Source of the DNA: Crocinitomicaceae bacterium
GTDB lineage: Bacteria; Bacteroidota; Bacteroidia; Flavobacteriales_D; Crocinitomicaceae
DNA length: 64,000 nt
Assembly: GCA_024643725.1 (NCBI GenBank)
Contig: JAHEMJ010000001.1
Location: 1-64,000, forward strand
Direction: 5' to 3'
Below, in pieces: positions 51,178-59,572 of this stretch. Numbering within the stretch: the stretch's first letter is position 1; every line of letters starts with the position of its first letter. The translations under genes and the position numbers were made by a program. Below the pieces are notes generated by a model, which did no database searches, was not told where the DNA came from, and saw only the letters and a list, made by a program, of their open reading frames with translations.

Positions 51178-51203
51178 AATCCTGCTTCGGCAGGATTTTT
51201 TTT
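51178..51203 (+). terminator. intrinsic terminator of the DUF2795 gene
   Basis: AATCCTGC-TTCG-GCAGGATT hairpin with UUCG tetraloop followed by a T run. Confidence 0.92.
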
Positions 51204-51207
51204 GACC

Positions 51208-51771
51208 ATGAATTTTCTCGGACACCTTTATTTTTCCAATGGCGACAAAGATCTGATGATTGCCAATCTTTTCGGAGATTTTGTACGTGGATCCAATTTC
51301 ACTCATTATCCTCCATTAATTCAGGAAGGAATCATGCTGCATCGTCAAATTGACCACTACATTGACACACATCCGGTTGTACGTGAATTAAAGTTGGAGC
51401 TAATGTCCGATCTTCCCAAAGTCGGTCCAATTGCCGTCGACTTGTTTTTCGATCACTTACTCGCTAAAAACTGGAAGGACTATCACGCGGATGATTACCA
51501 TGGTTTTTTAGCGGAATTCTATGCACATGAATCGGAATACCTTGAACATTATCCAACAAGCTTCCATCAATTTTTAGACAAATTGCGTTTTCATCAATGG
51601 ATGAATCATTATCCAACAAAATTCGGACTCATGAAATCGTGCGAGGGCGTTTCTAAGCGCATCTCTTTCAAAACAAATTTAGCGGACGCTCATTTGGTGT
51701 TTGAACAAAAAGAAGCCACTGTGGAAGCTGTATTTCACGCGTTTATGGCTGATGCCCTCAAAAAATTCTAA
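51208..51771 (+). CDS. acyl carrier protein phosphodiesterase (AcpH-like, DUF479)
   Basis: 'MNFLGHLYFSNGDKDLMIANLFGDFVRG...HRQIDHYIDTHPVV...VDLFFDHLLAKNW'; start moved past the terminator. Confidence 0.88.
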   Translation: MNFLGHLYFSNGDKDLMIANLFGDFVRGSNFTHYPPLIQEGIMLHRQIDHYIDTHPVVRELKLELMSDLPKVGPIAVDLFFDHLLAKNWKDYHADDYHGFLAEFYAHESEYLEHYPTSFHQFLDKLRFHQWMNHYPTKFGLMKSCEGVSKRISFKTNLADAHLVFEQKEATVEAVFHAFMADALKKF

Positions 51772-54542
51772 TGAAGTAGATTCACATGTCCAGACACAAC
51801 GATCGGTGCTTCACCATCTTTACGTTGATATGTGATTTGGTAATTGTACGTTCCGTCCGGACACAAGACAAAATTTAGTCGACCGTCCCAGCCAAAAAGA
51901 TAATTCCCTGTACCAAAGACTTCCTCTCCCCAACGATTAAAAATGCTTAATTCGTAATTCTTGGGAACGAATCCAGTCGAGAAAATCGGCAAGAATATTG
52001 TGTTATATTCCTCTGCATCAGGTGTAAAGGTATTTGGAACATACAACGCCACATTATCCCTCACTGTCGCCGTTAACGTTAAAGAATCTGAGCAACCAAT
52101 GGACGATTCACATGCCAATTGAATGGAATAATTGCCTTCATTGAAAGGCAACTGATATGGAAATGAACTTTGATTATTCACAAAACTTGAACCCATAATG
52201 GTCCATGTGTTTTGATTGTTGCCAACTGTTGTATTGTAAATCGTAATTGTCGGATTGTCCATTTCTACTTGATCCGGGTCAATGTAAAAATTTGGAATGG
52301 GCGTTGGTTCCACAAACACCGTCAGAGGAACACTTGCCGAAACACAGCCATTTTGATCGATTCCATATACATGATACGTTGTTGTTTGAATTGGCGAAAC
52401 GGAAATGGATCCATCCACATTCTGAGGAACATCCCAAACAAACGTTTGAGCACCAGTTGCGTTTAAATTCAAAAACGTGTTTTCACAAACAAGTGTATCA
52501 GACACGTGCACAATCGGCAGTGGATATTCAGTCAGATTTAAACTAACAATGGAATCACAGCCGAATTGACTTGTCAATGTCACGGCATACAATCCACCTT
52601 GTGTTAGGGTTAATCCATTAAACGAATAACTAGTTCCTGTGCAAATTGCTGCATTGACAGTAGAATACGGTATGGCGACCAACGAAAGCGTCAATTGAAT
52701 AATGGAGTCACAACCTTGAACTGTTTGCAAGGTATCCACATATAGACCTGCTTGCGAAAGGGATTGGCCATTAAAAACATAATTACTCCCTGTACAAATA
52801 GAATCCGAAAACGCAGTTTGAACGGTTGAAATTTGACTTAACATCATCGTGTCTTGCTCCGTACATCCATTGCTATTCGTCGCAGTGCCTATGTATATAC
52901 CTGGTGTTGAAATATAAATAGAAGAGGCAGTTAAACCATTATTCCAACTAATGGAATTGAAGATCCCGTTTCCTGAAATTGCGATAGAATCGCCCTGACA
53001 AATCGAAAGATCTGGACCAACATCGAATGAAAAAGTACTTAATCCAACCACAATAGAATCTCTGGCGATGGAACAACCACTCGGTACATCAACCCAATAG
53101 ATACCTGGTGTACTTATATTGATGGAAGCAGTAGTTTGCCCGGTATTCCAAAAATAAGATGAGAAAGTTTGACTCAATTGTAAACTAACCGTCTGACCTT
53201 GACAAATGGTGATGTTAGGTCCTAAGTTTGGAAGATTTGGCGCAGAAAGTGTGGGATAATTGAAAAGTTGAATTCCAGCTGCTCCTGCAGTAGCACCGTG
53301 AGAAGTTCCTGCACATGCTGGCCCAGTATGTAAAACCATCCCTGGATTTCCTCCTGTCAGTAAATTTGTCACATTTGCAGGAATGGAAGCTTGTTGATAG
53401 CATACCGCACCGCCACCTCCTCCTCCACCTGGACCATGACAAGCTGAGGACCAAAGCGTACTAAAAATATTCCCTCCATTTCCACCTCGGACATCCAAAC
53501 TTAAGGCAGATGAAGTTGTGGGACAAACATAATAAATACAGCCTCCTGCCCCACCAGCCCCAGCTCCTTCAGAATCCGTGTTTCCAATGACATTTGCGCC
53601 ACGAGCATCCACTGTGAAATTATTCCCGTTAATTGTTTGTGCTTTTAAAAAAACCATTCCACCACCATTCGATCCTGAAGTGGCGTTTAATCCATTATCC
53701 TTGTAACCGCCACCACCGCCGCCGCCTAAAAAAGCTTTGTAGGACGAATAACTTGGGGCGTATCCACCAAGTCCATAAGAAAAGTTCAATTGACAAGAAC
53801 CATAAAATTCATTTCCTCCTCGTCCACCGACTCCGCCATTTGCTCCACCTCCAGCACCAGGATTTCCCGTGTTGGACCCACCGCCACCATTGGCCAAAGG
53901 AGCTCGATTGGAATCCATAGTAACAGGAGGAACAGCAATGCCCTCTCCTTTTTTCCCAGCATTTTGATTGGCAAAATTGACATCACCGCATGCAAACCAT
54001 CCTGAAAATACAGCACCCCCAATAAACCCTTGTCCCGAAACATTAATATTCGCATTAAACGTAATCGTGTTAGTGGCCTCAATAGCTACAATTCCACCGG
54101 TTGTACCATTCCATGGTTGAGCGGTGACCGTTCCAATAATGGTGACTGAAGAATAAACCGGAACACGTACCAACTGAACCTTACCCGATGGAGTATATGT
54201 TTTACATAAATTACTAGAAAAAGTCACAGTAGATCCATTGATGGATGCGATGGTTGCAAACTCAAAATTTCCTGCATTTCCAAGGGCTGTTATGGTACCA
54301 AAGGTAGCAGTGTTTGTAGCCGTAATCGTGGCTCCTTTCATTTGAATGATCAACACTTTGTCACCCACTTGAAAGGGTCCAATGGCATTCAATGTCGCAC
54401 TATTGGTGGTCACCGCTGTTACCGCTGCGTATTGATTTACCACTCCGGAAATACTTTGCGCTGAAAGCACACATGGAATCACTAGAAGCAATGAAAATAG
54501 AAGAACTGGAAACGAAAAGTAGTTTACTATTCTTCTATGCAT
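51768..54542 (-). CDS. large secreted protein with gliding motility-associated C-terminal (T9SS type B) domain
   Basis: C-terminal 'YVPNTFTPDAEEYNTIFLPIFSTGF...LSIFNRWGEEVFGTGNYLFGWDGRL...DGTYNYQITYQ'; Gly-rich middle; repeated 'FNGxxLxQxGxY' modules. Confidence 0.92.
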   Translation of the reverse strand: MHRRIVNYFSFPVLLFSLLLVIPCVLSAQSISGVVNQYAAVTAVTTNSATLNAIGPFQVGDKVLIIQMKGATITATNTATFGTITALGNAGNFEFATIASINGSTVTFSSNLCKTYTPSGKVQLVRVPVYSSVTIIGTVTAQPWNGTTGGIVAIEATNTITFNANINVSGQGFIGGAVFSGWFACGDVNFANQNAGKKGEGIAVPPVTMDSNRAPLANGGGGSNTGNPGAGGGANGGVGGRGGNEFYGSCQLNFSYGLGGYAPSYSSYKAFLGGGGGGGYKDNGLNATSGSNGGGMVFLKAQTINGNNFTVDARGANVIGNTDSEGAGAGGAGGCIYYVCPTTSSALSLDVRGGNGGNIFSTLWSSACHGPGGGGGGGAVCYQQASIPANVTNLLTGGNPGMVLHTGPACAGTSHGATAGAAGIQLFNYPTLSAPNLPNLGPNITICQGQTVSLQLSQTFSSYFWNTGQTTASINISTPGIYWVDVPSGCSIARDSIVVGLSTFSFDVGPDLSICQGDSIAISGNGIFNSISWNNGLTASSIYISTPGIYIGTATNSNGCTEQDTMMLSQISTVQTAFSDSICTGSNYVFNGQSLSQAGLYVDTLQTVQGCDSIIQLTLSLVAIPYSTVNAAICTGTSYSFNGLTLTQGGLYAVTLTSQFGCDSIVSLNLTEYPLPIVHVSDTLVCENTFLNLNATGAQTFVWDVPQNVDGSISVSPIQTTTYHVYGIDQNGCVSASVPLTVFVEPTPIPNFYIDPDQVEMDNPTITIYNTTVGNNQNTWTIMGSSFVNNQSSFPYQLPFNEGNYSIQLACESSIGCSDSLTLTATVRDNVALYVPNTFTPDAEEYNTIFLPIFSTGFVPKNYELSIFNRWGEEVFGTGNYLFGWDGRLNFVLCPDGTYNYQITYQRKDGEAPIVVSGHVNLLH

Positions 54543-54546
54543 AAGC

Positions 54547-57312
54547 TTATTTTAATAAGTTAACGTGTCCAGTTATGGACTTATATTCTCCCGATTTACT
54601 TTCCGTGAATCGAATGTTATACATATACATTCCTTCCTGACATTTCACAAAATTTAAATATCCATCCCAACCAATTTGCGGATTTTGGGAAGAGAAGATT
54701 ATTTCTCCCCATCGATCATATACATCAAATTGATAAGTTAACGGATCAAATCCTGAAGTGAATACTGGATTAAACATGTTATTGTGCTCATCACCATCCG
54801 GTGTAAAGGCATTTGGAACATAATACAGAACATCGCCTTTCACTTGAATTAATTGTGTTGTAGAATCCAAACAACCAAATTGGCTTTCCACCACTAATTG
54901 CACCATGTAATCACCTTCCTCATATGGATACTGGTAATCGAAATTGGTGTTGGATTGTTCTTGAATCGTACCATCGTCAAAATTCCATGTAGAAATTACT
55001 TGTCCACTCGAAAGGTTCGTAAAAGCCACGATGGGTGAATCACTTGTCAACAGATATGGCTCTGCACCGATCATCGCAACTGGATTTGGATGAACCGTAA
55101 CAATCGATGAAACTGTATCAGAGCAATTGAATTGATTGAATCCAATTACTGAATAGTTGGTGGTGACAATCGGACTCACATACACTTGAGTACCATTAAG
55201 GGTCGCTGGATTCCAAACATAATTGGTTGCACCAGAAACCGTCATCGACGCCATTTGTCCGTCACAAATATCCTGATCTGCTGTTATGGTTAATACTGGT
55301 TTGGGATAAAGCGTAAAATTCGTTTGAATAGAATCCACACATCCCTCAGCTGTATATCCAACAACATTAAATACACCGGAACCAGTTGGAATAATGGTTT
55401 GACTATTTGTTGTAGACGAGGTCACACCAGGTCCACTCCATGAATACGTTGCCGCTCCTGAGGCAGTTAACGTTAGCGATTCATTCGGACATAAAGCCTG
55501 CGAAGAAGCAACCAAGCCCATGTTTGGTAAAGGATTCACTGTTAAATCTAAGGAGTCGAGGTGCGTACATCCGTAGTTATTCGTTGCTAACAGGAAGAAT
55601 TCATTGGATACCACTGGATTCCAAGTCATCGCACCCGTACTCGTTGGAACAGCCATTTGTGGCGTCCAAGTATATGAATATGTTCCTCCAACTCCTTGTG
55701 GCGCCAATGTCAATGGATTCCCAATACAAATGGTTGTATCCGACAGCGTAAATACCGGTTCAGTGGAAATCACAATGTTTAAATTCACGATGGAGTCACA
55801 ACTGTGGATACTTGACAAGGTATCCACATAAATTCCTGTTTGTGTAATTGATTGCCCATTGAAATTATACGGACCACCGTTACACAAGGTATCCGTGATA
55901 TTCGTCACAAACTTTGGATAAATGGTTACTTGGACTTGATCCGAAGAAGGACATAATCCTGGATTGGAGGATGAACTTGTTGAAAGCGTATACGTCTGAA
56001 CGATCGGAATGCCCGTTGTATTCACAGCAGAAACGGTGGGATTCGCAATGTTGTTTGCGGATAAATTCGTTGCAGGCGACCAAGAATAAGCATATCCAGC
56101 AATTGGACTCACTCCTAAATTTCCGACTTCATCCGAACAAATGGAAATATCCGGACCAGCATTGGCTTGTGCATTTCCAATGGTTAAATTCAACGTGACG
56201 ATGGAGTCACAACTATGAACGGAACTTAAGGTATCGTAATATGTTCCCGACTGAGTCAGTGGCTGTCCGTTAAACATGTACGGACCACCGTTACACAAGG
56301 TTTGAGAAACAGTGCTCGTAAATTCCGGAAAAACGGTCACAACAATCTGATCCGTTGTTGGACACAGCCCCGGATTACTTGCCAATGAAGTTGTAACTGT
56401 ATAGGTTTGTGTAATGGGAGCACCCGTTGTATTCGGTAAGGTAACCGTTGGATTAGCCGCAGTGGTGGAAGAAAGTCCAACAGCTGGAGACCAAGAATAA
56501 ACGTTTAGTGGATTCGGGGTAGCACCGATAACAACTCCCGTATTTGAACATGTGTTGGCATCAATTCCCGCATTTGAAACTGCTTGATTGGTATAAATCG
56601 TAACATTTCGAATGGAATGTAAATCATAAAGAGCACCTGTACTTGCTGTGAATCCAACGTAACCGGTAAAATTCACAGGAGAATTAGCTTGTAAAAGTTG
56701 AACATTGTTTACTAAAACAGTTACCAATCCATTATTGTAAATAATTTTTACAGGCTGGTAGTTTGTATTGCGCAAATAATTCAATGAACCTCCTGAATTT
56801 TGAATTTTAGGGGTTGCCGGCAAACACTCGTTGTATCCAATTCCATTGAAAATTTGAATTTCCGGATTTGTCCCACCTTGACTGCAGTTGTCATAGGTGT
56901 CAATCACAACCTTTAAACCATTTGCAGTTCCAGGTATTCCTACCCCACCTCCACTCACGAATCCAGTTGGAGGCACACTTAAAAAACAAAAAGCTAATCC
57001 ATCGGCGGCATTCCCCCCTGCAATTCTGTATTCAAAATCAACTGTCCATGTCTGACATGCAGAAAGATTGATTGGCGTATTGTAAAAAACACCTCCTGAT
57101 TGACCCGTCGTATTATTCGTTAATAGTAATTCATTATTAAAGTTGTCAACGTCACCAGGTGTATCGCCAATGTGCGCATTACCAGTTAAGTTCCAACCTG
57201 TTGTAATCATATTTGGAGATCCTGTTAGTTGTCCAAATACAAATGTTTGTGCCCAATTGACATTGCTCATCAATGTGAAAAGGACGAAAAGAAAACTTGT
57301 TTTAATCATCAT
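54547..57312 (-). CDS. L-type lectin-domain protein with gliding motility-associated C-terminal domain
   Basis: N-terminal lectin-like 'WTVDFEYRIAGGNAADGLAFCFLSVPPTGFVSGGGVGIPG...LKVVIDTYDNC'; C-terminal 'YVPNAFTPDGDEHNNMFNPVFTSGF...DVYDRWGEIIF'. Confidence 0.92.
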   Translation of the reverse strand: MMIKTSFLFVLFTLMSNVNWAQTFVFGQLTGSPNMITTGWNLTGNAHIGDTPGDVDNFNNELLLTNNTTGQSGGVFYNTPINLSACQTWTVDFEYRIAGGNAADGLAFCFLSVPPTGFVSGGGVGIPGTANGLKVVIDTYDNCSQGGTNPEIQIFNGIGYNECLPATPKIQNSGGSLNYLRNTNYQPVKIIYNNGLVTVLVNNVQLLQANSPVNFTGYVGFTASTGALYDLHSIRNVTIYTNQAVSNAGIDANTCSNTGVVIGATPNPLNVYSWSPAVGLSSTTAANPTVTLPNTTGAPITQTYTVTTSLASNPGLCPTTDQIVVTVFPEFTSTVSQTLCNGGPYMFNGQPLTQSGTYYDTLSSVHSCDSIVTLNLTIGNAQANAGPDISICSDEVGNLGVSPIAGYAYSWSPATNLSANNIANPTVSAVNTTGIPIVQTYTLSTSSSSNPGLCPSSDQVQVTIYPKFVTNITDTLCNGGPYNFNGQSITQTGIYVDTLSSIHSCDSIVNLNIVISTEPVFTLSDTTICIGNPLTLAPQGVGGTYSYTWTPQMAVPTSTGAMTWNPVVSNEFFLLATNNYGCTHLDSLDLTVNPLPNMGLVASSQALCPNESLTLTASGAATYSWSGPGVTSSTTNSQTIIPTGSGVFNVVGYTAEGCVDSIQTNFTLYPKPVLTITADQDICDGQMASMTVSGATNYVWNPATLNGTQVYVSPIVTTNYSVIGFNQFNCSDTVSSIVTVHPNPVAMIGAEPYLLTSDSPIVAFTNLSSGQVISTWNFDDGTIQEQSNTNFDYQYPYEEGDYMVQLVVESQFGCLDSTTQLIQVKGDVLYYVPNAFTPDGDEHNNMFNPVFTSGFDPLTYQFDVYDRWGEIIFSSQNPQIGWDGYLNFVKCQEGMYMYNIRFTESKSGEYKSITGHVNLLK
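55762..56574 (-). repeat. two tandem ~135-aa repeat units inside the lectin/CHU_C-type gene
   Basis: Units at 56167-56574 and 55762-56163 share 'SWSPA..LS...ANPTV...NTTG.PI.QTYT..TS..SNPGLCP..DQ..VT..P.F....(S/T)..TLCNGGPY.FNGQ..TQ.G.Y.DTLSS.HSCDSIV.LN'. Confidence 0.85.
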
Positions 57313-57364
57313 CGGCTAAAAGACGTTATAAACATTAAATAGTTGCTAAATTTAAGTAAAATTA

Positions 57365-57395
57365 TTGCGCTATTCAATTACTTAGTGTAATTTTG
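57365..57395 (+). promoter_or_regulatory. zwf promoter: TTG-N20-TAATTTTG
   Basis: TTG 57365-57367, TAATTTTG 57388-57395; overlaps the track start at 57393. Confidence 0.6.
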
Positions 57396-57419
57396 ACACA
57401 AACTAATGCTGTTCTAAGA

Positions 57420-58910
57420 ATGAATGCAAACAACAAAAAAACCAATTACAGTACAGAACGTTTTCAATCGTTTAATATTGTGGTATTCGGTGGAGATGGT
57501 GATTTGGCGATACGAAAAATTTATCCAGCACTATTTCATAGAGACCTTGATGGACAATTAAATATAGACTATAACATAGTCGGAATTACGCGAAAAGATC
57601 CAGATGAAAAAGTTTTTTTCGAAACGCTTATTCCTTTCTTGGAATCAAGTGATCATCACCGTTACAATCGCAATGAAATTGAAAAATTCATTAAAAAAAT
57701 TAAATTAATCAAGGTAGCAGATGCGACTGAGGAAGATTACGAAGAACTTTCCACTTACATCAAACAGTTTCCTTCTTATCAAAATATTTATTACTTCTCT
57801 ACACCTTCCTCTGCTTTTGGTCCGATCGCTCGCACATTAAAAGCCTGCGGATTGGTCAGTGAATCGAGTAAAGTAGTCATTGAGAAACCCTTAGGATACA
57901 GCCTTGAATCGTCCAATGCCATCAACGATGAAATTACCCAGGCATTCGATGAGCATCAAATCTACCGCATTGACCATTACCTCGGAAAGGAAACTGTACA
58001 GAATTTGATGGTCCTTCGTTTTGCCAATAACTTGTTCGAACGCGCTTGGAATTCAGAAAACATTGATAGCATTCAGATTACCGTTGCGGAAAGTTTAGGC
58101 GTTGAAAAACGCGCCTCCTACTATGACAATTCTGGCGCTTTGTTGGATATGGTGCAAAATCATTTGTTGCAATTGCTTTGTTTGGTTGCGATGGAGCCTC
58201 CTGTTTCGTTGGAAGCAAATGAAGTTCGAAATGAAAAATTAAAAGTCCTTCGTGCATTGCGCCCCTTGACAAAGAAAAGTGTTCTAACGGACACCGTAAA
58301 AGGTCAGTATACTCGTGGGAAAATCAATGGCGAACAAGTGAATTCCTATTTGGAGGACATCGAAAAATACGAATCCAAAACGGAGACGTTTGTTGCGATG
58401 AAAGCGTATGTGGACAATTGGCGTTGGAAAAATGTTCCTTTCTACTTGCGCACGGGAAAACGAATGATCAAACGTTATTCCGAAATTGTCATTAATTTCA
58501 AAGAAGTACGACACAACATTTTCCCTTCGAAAGAGAAATTAAACAACAATAAATTAATTATTCGTCTTCAGCCGGAAGAACGCATTGAATTGATTCAAAT
58601 GACGAAGATTCCTGGCCCGGGTGGATACCGCTACAAACCCATCGCGTTAAAATTGGATTACATCGATTCATTCAAAGAACGTTTTCCCGATGCATACGAG
58701 CGATTAATTATTGACGTTATTCGTGGGAACCAAACCTTGTTCATGCGTCAAGATGAATTGCAAGCAGCATGGACCTACATCGAATCCATTACGAACTCAT
58801 GGAAATCGAGCAACATGCCAAATGTCCTTTATGAAGCTGGTACTTGGGGTCCAGGTGATTTAATTTTAGATGAAAACGAATCTTGGATAACAAAATCATG
58901 GAGAGATTAA
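57420..58910 (+). CDS. zwf: glucose-6-phosphate 1-dehydrogenase
   Basis: 'VVFGGDGDLAIRKIYPALF', 'YRIDHYLGKETVQNLMVLRFANNLFE'; ATG 57420 proposed. Confidence 0.96.
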   Translation: MNANNKKTNYSTERFQSFNIVVFGGDGDLAIRKIYPALFHRDLDGQLNIDYNIVGITRKDPDEKVFFETLIPFLESSDHHRYNRNEIEKFIKKIKLIKVADATEEDYEELSTYIKQFPSYQNIYYFSTPSSAFGPIARTLKACGLVSESSKVVIEKPLGYSLESSNAINDEITQAFDEHQIYRIDHYLGKETVQNLMVLRFANNLFERAWNSENIDSIQITVAESLGVEKRASYYDNSGALLDMVQNHLLQLLCLVAMEPPVSLEANEVRNEKLKVLRALRPLTKKSVLTDTVKGQYTRGKINGEQVNSYLEDIEKYESKTETFVAMKAYVDNWRWKNVPFYLRTGKRMIKRYSEIVINFKEVRHNIFPSKEKLNNNKLIIRLQPEERIELIQMTKIPGPGGYRYKPIALKLDYIDSFKERFPDAYERLIIDVIRGNQTLFMRQDELQAAWTYIESITNSWKSSNMPNVLYEAGTWGPGDLILDENESWITKSWRD

Positions 58911-59569
58911 TTTCATTCGATTCTAAACCTGCTTTAGAACACGCATTAGCTGAACGTATTGCACGTATTTTGTCTGATTGTTTAATGTCCAACGGAAAAG
59001 CTACGATGCTACTGTCTGGTGGAAGTACACCCAAACAATTGTATCAACAATTGGGACAATACGACATGGATTGGTCGAGGGTTCATATCGGTTTAGTAGA
59101 TGAGCGATTTGTCGATCAAGCACATGAGGCATCCAATGAAAAATTAATCCGTGAAAGTTTAATGAACGGTAAAGCTGCTCTTGCTACCTTCCACTCGATG
59201 GTCATTGATTCTGCTGATTACGAGGAAAACCTAAAATTAGCCATCCTAGAAAATGAAACCTTCAGACACACAGACGTGATTGTTCTAGGCATGGGTGATG
59301 ATGGCCACACAGCTTCGTTGTTTCCGAACGACACGCATTCCTTTGCTGCAATGACATCCCCTGATCTAATGGCAAATACGACGTCTCCAAATGAGCCTTC
59401 CAAGAGAATCACTTTTTGTGGTCCAATTCTTCAACAAGGAAAACACCTTTTCCTGATGATTACCGGCGAAAAAAAACGAATCGTGCTATCGGAAAGTCAA
59501 GAAAAGAACCATCCAATTCAACAATTTATTCCTTTCATTGAAGGAATCTATTACACTGAAAACGCTTAA
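58898..59569 (+). CDS. pgl: 6-phosphogluconolactonase
   Basis: 'MLLSGGSTPKQLYQQL', 'VHIGLVDERFVDQ', 'VLGMGDDGHTASLFP'; overlaps zwf by 13 nt. Confidence 0.94.
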   Translation: MERLISFDSKPALEHALAERIARILSDCLMSNGKATMLLSGGSTPKQLYQQLGQYDMDWSRVHIGLVDERFVDQAHEASNEKLIRESLMNGKAALATFHSMVIDSADYEENLKLAILENETFRHTDVIVLGMGDDGHTASLFPNDTHSFAAMTSPDLMANTTSPNEPSKRITFCGPILQQGKHLFLMITGEKKRIVLSESQEKNHPIQQFIPFIEGIYYTENA

Positions 59570-59572
59570 GTT

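Noticed and set aside
51175-51207. N-terminal extension MNPASAGFFLT of the AcpH-like ORF
   Set aside because: It is the UUCG terminator hairpin of the DUF2795 gene read through; true start is ATG 51208.
53690-53900. C-rich low-complexity stretch and overlapping + strand His-rich ORFs
   Set aside because: Encodes the Gly-rich region of the minus-strand T9SS type B protein; the plus ORFs are composition artefacts.
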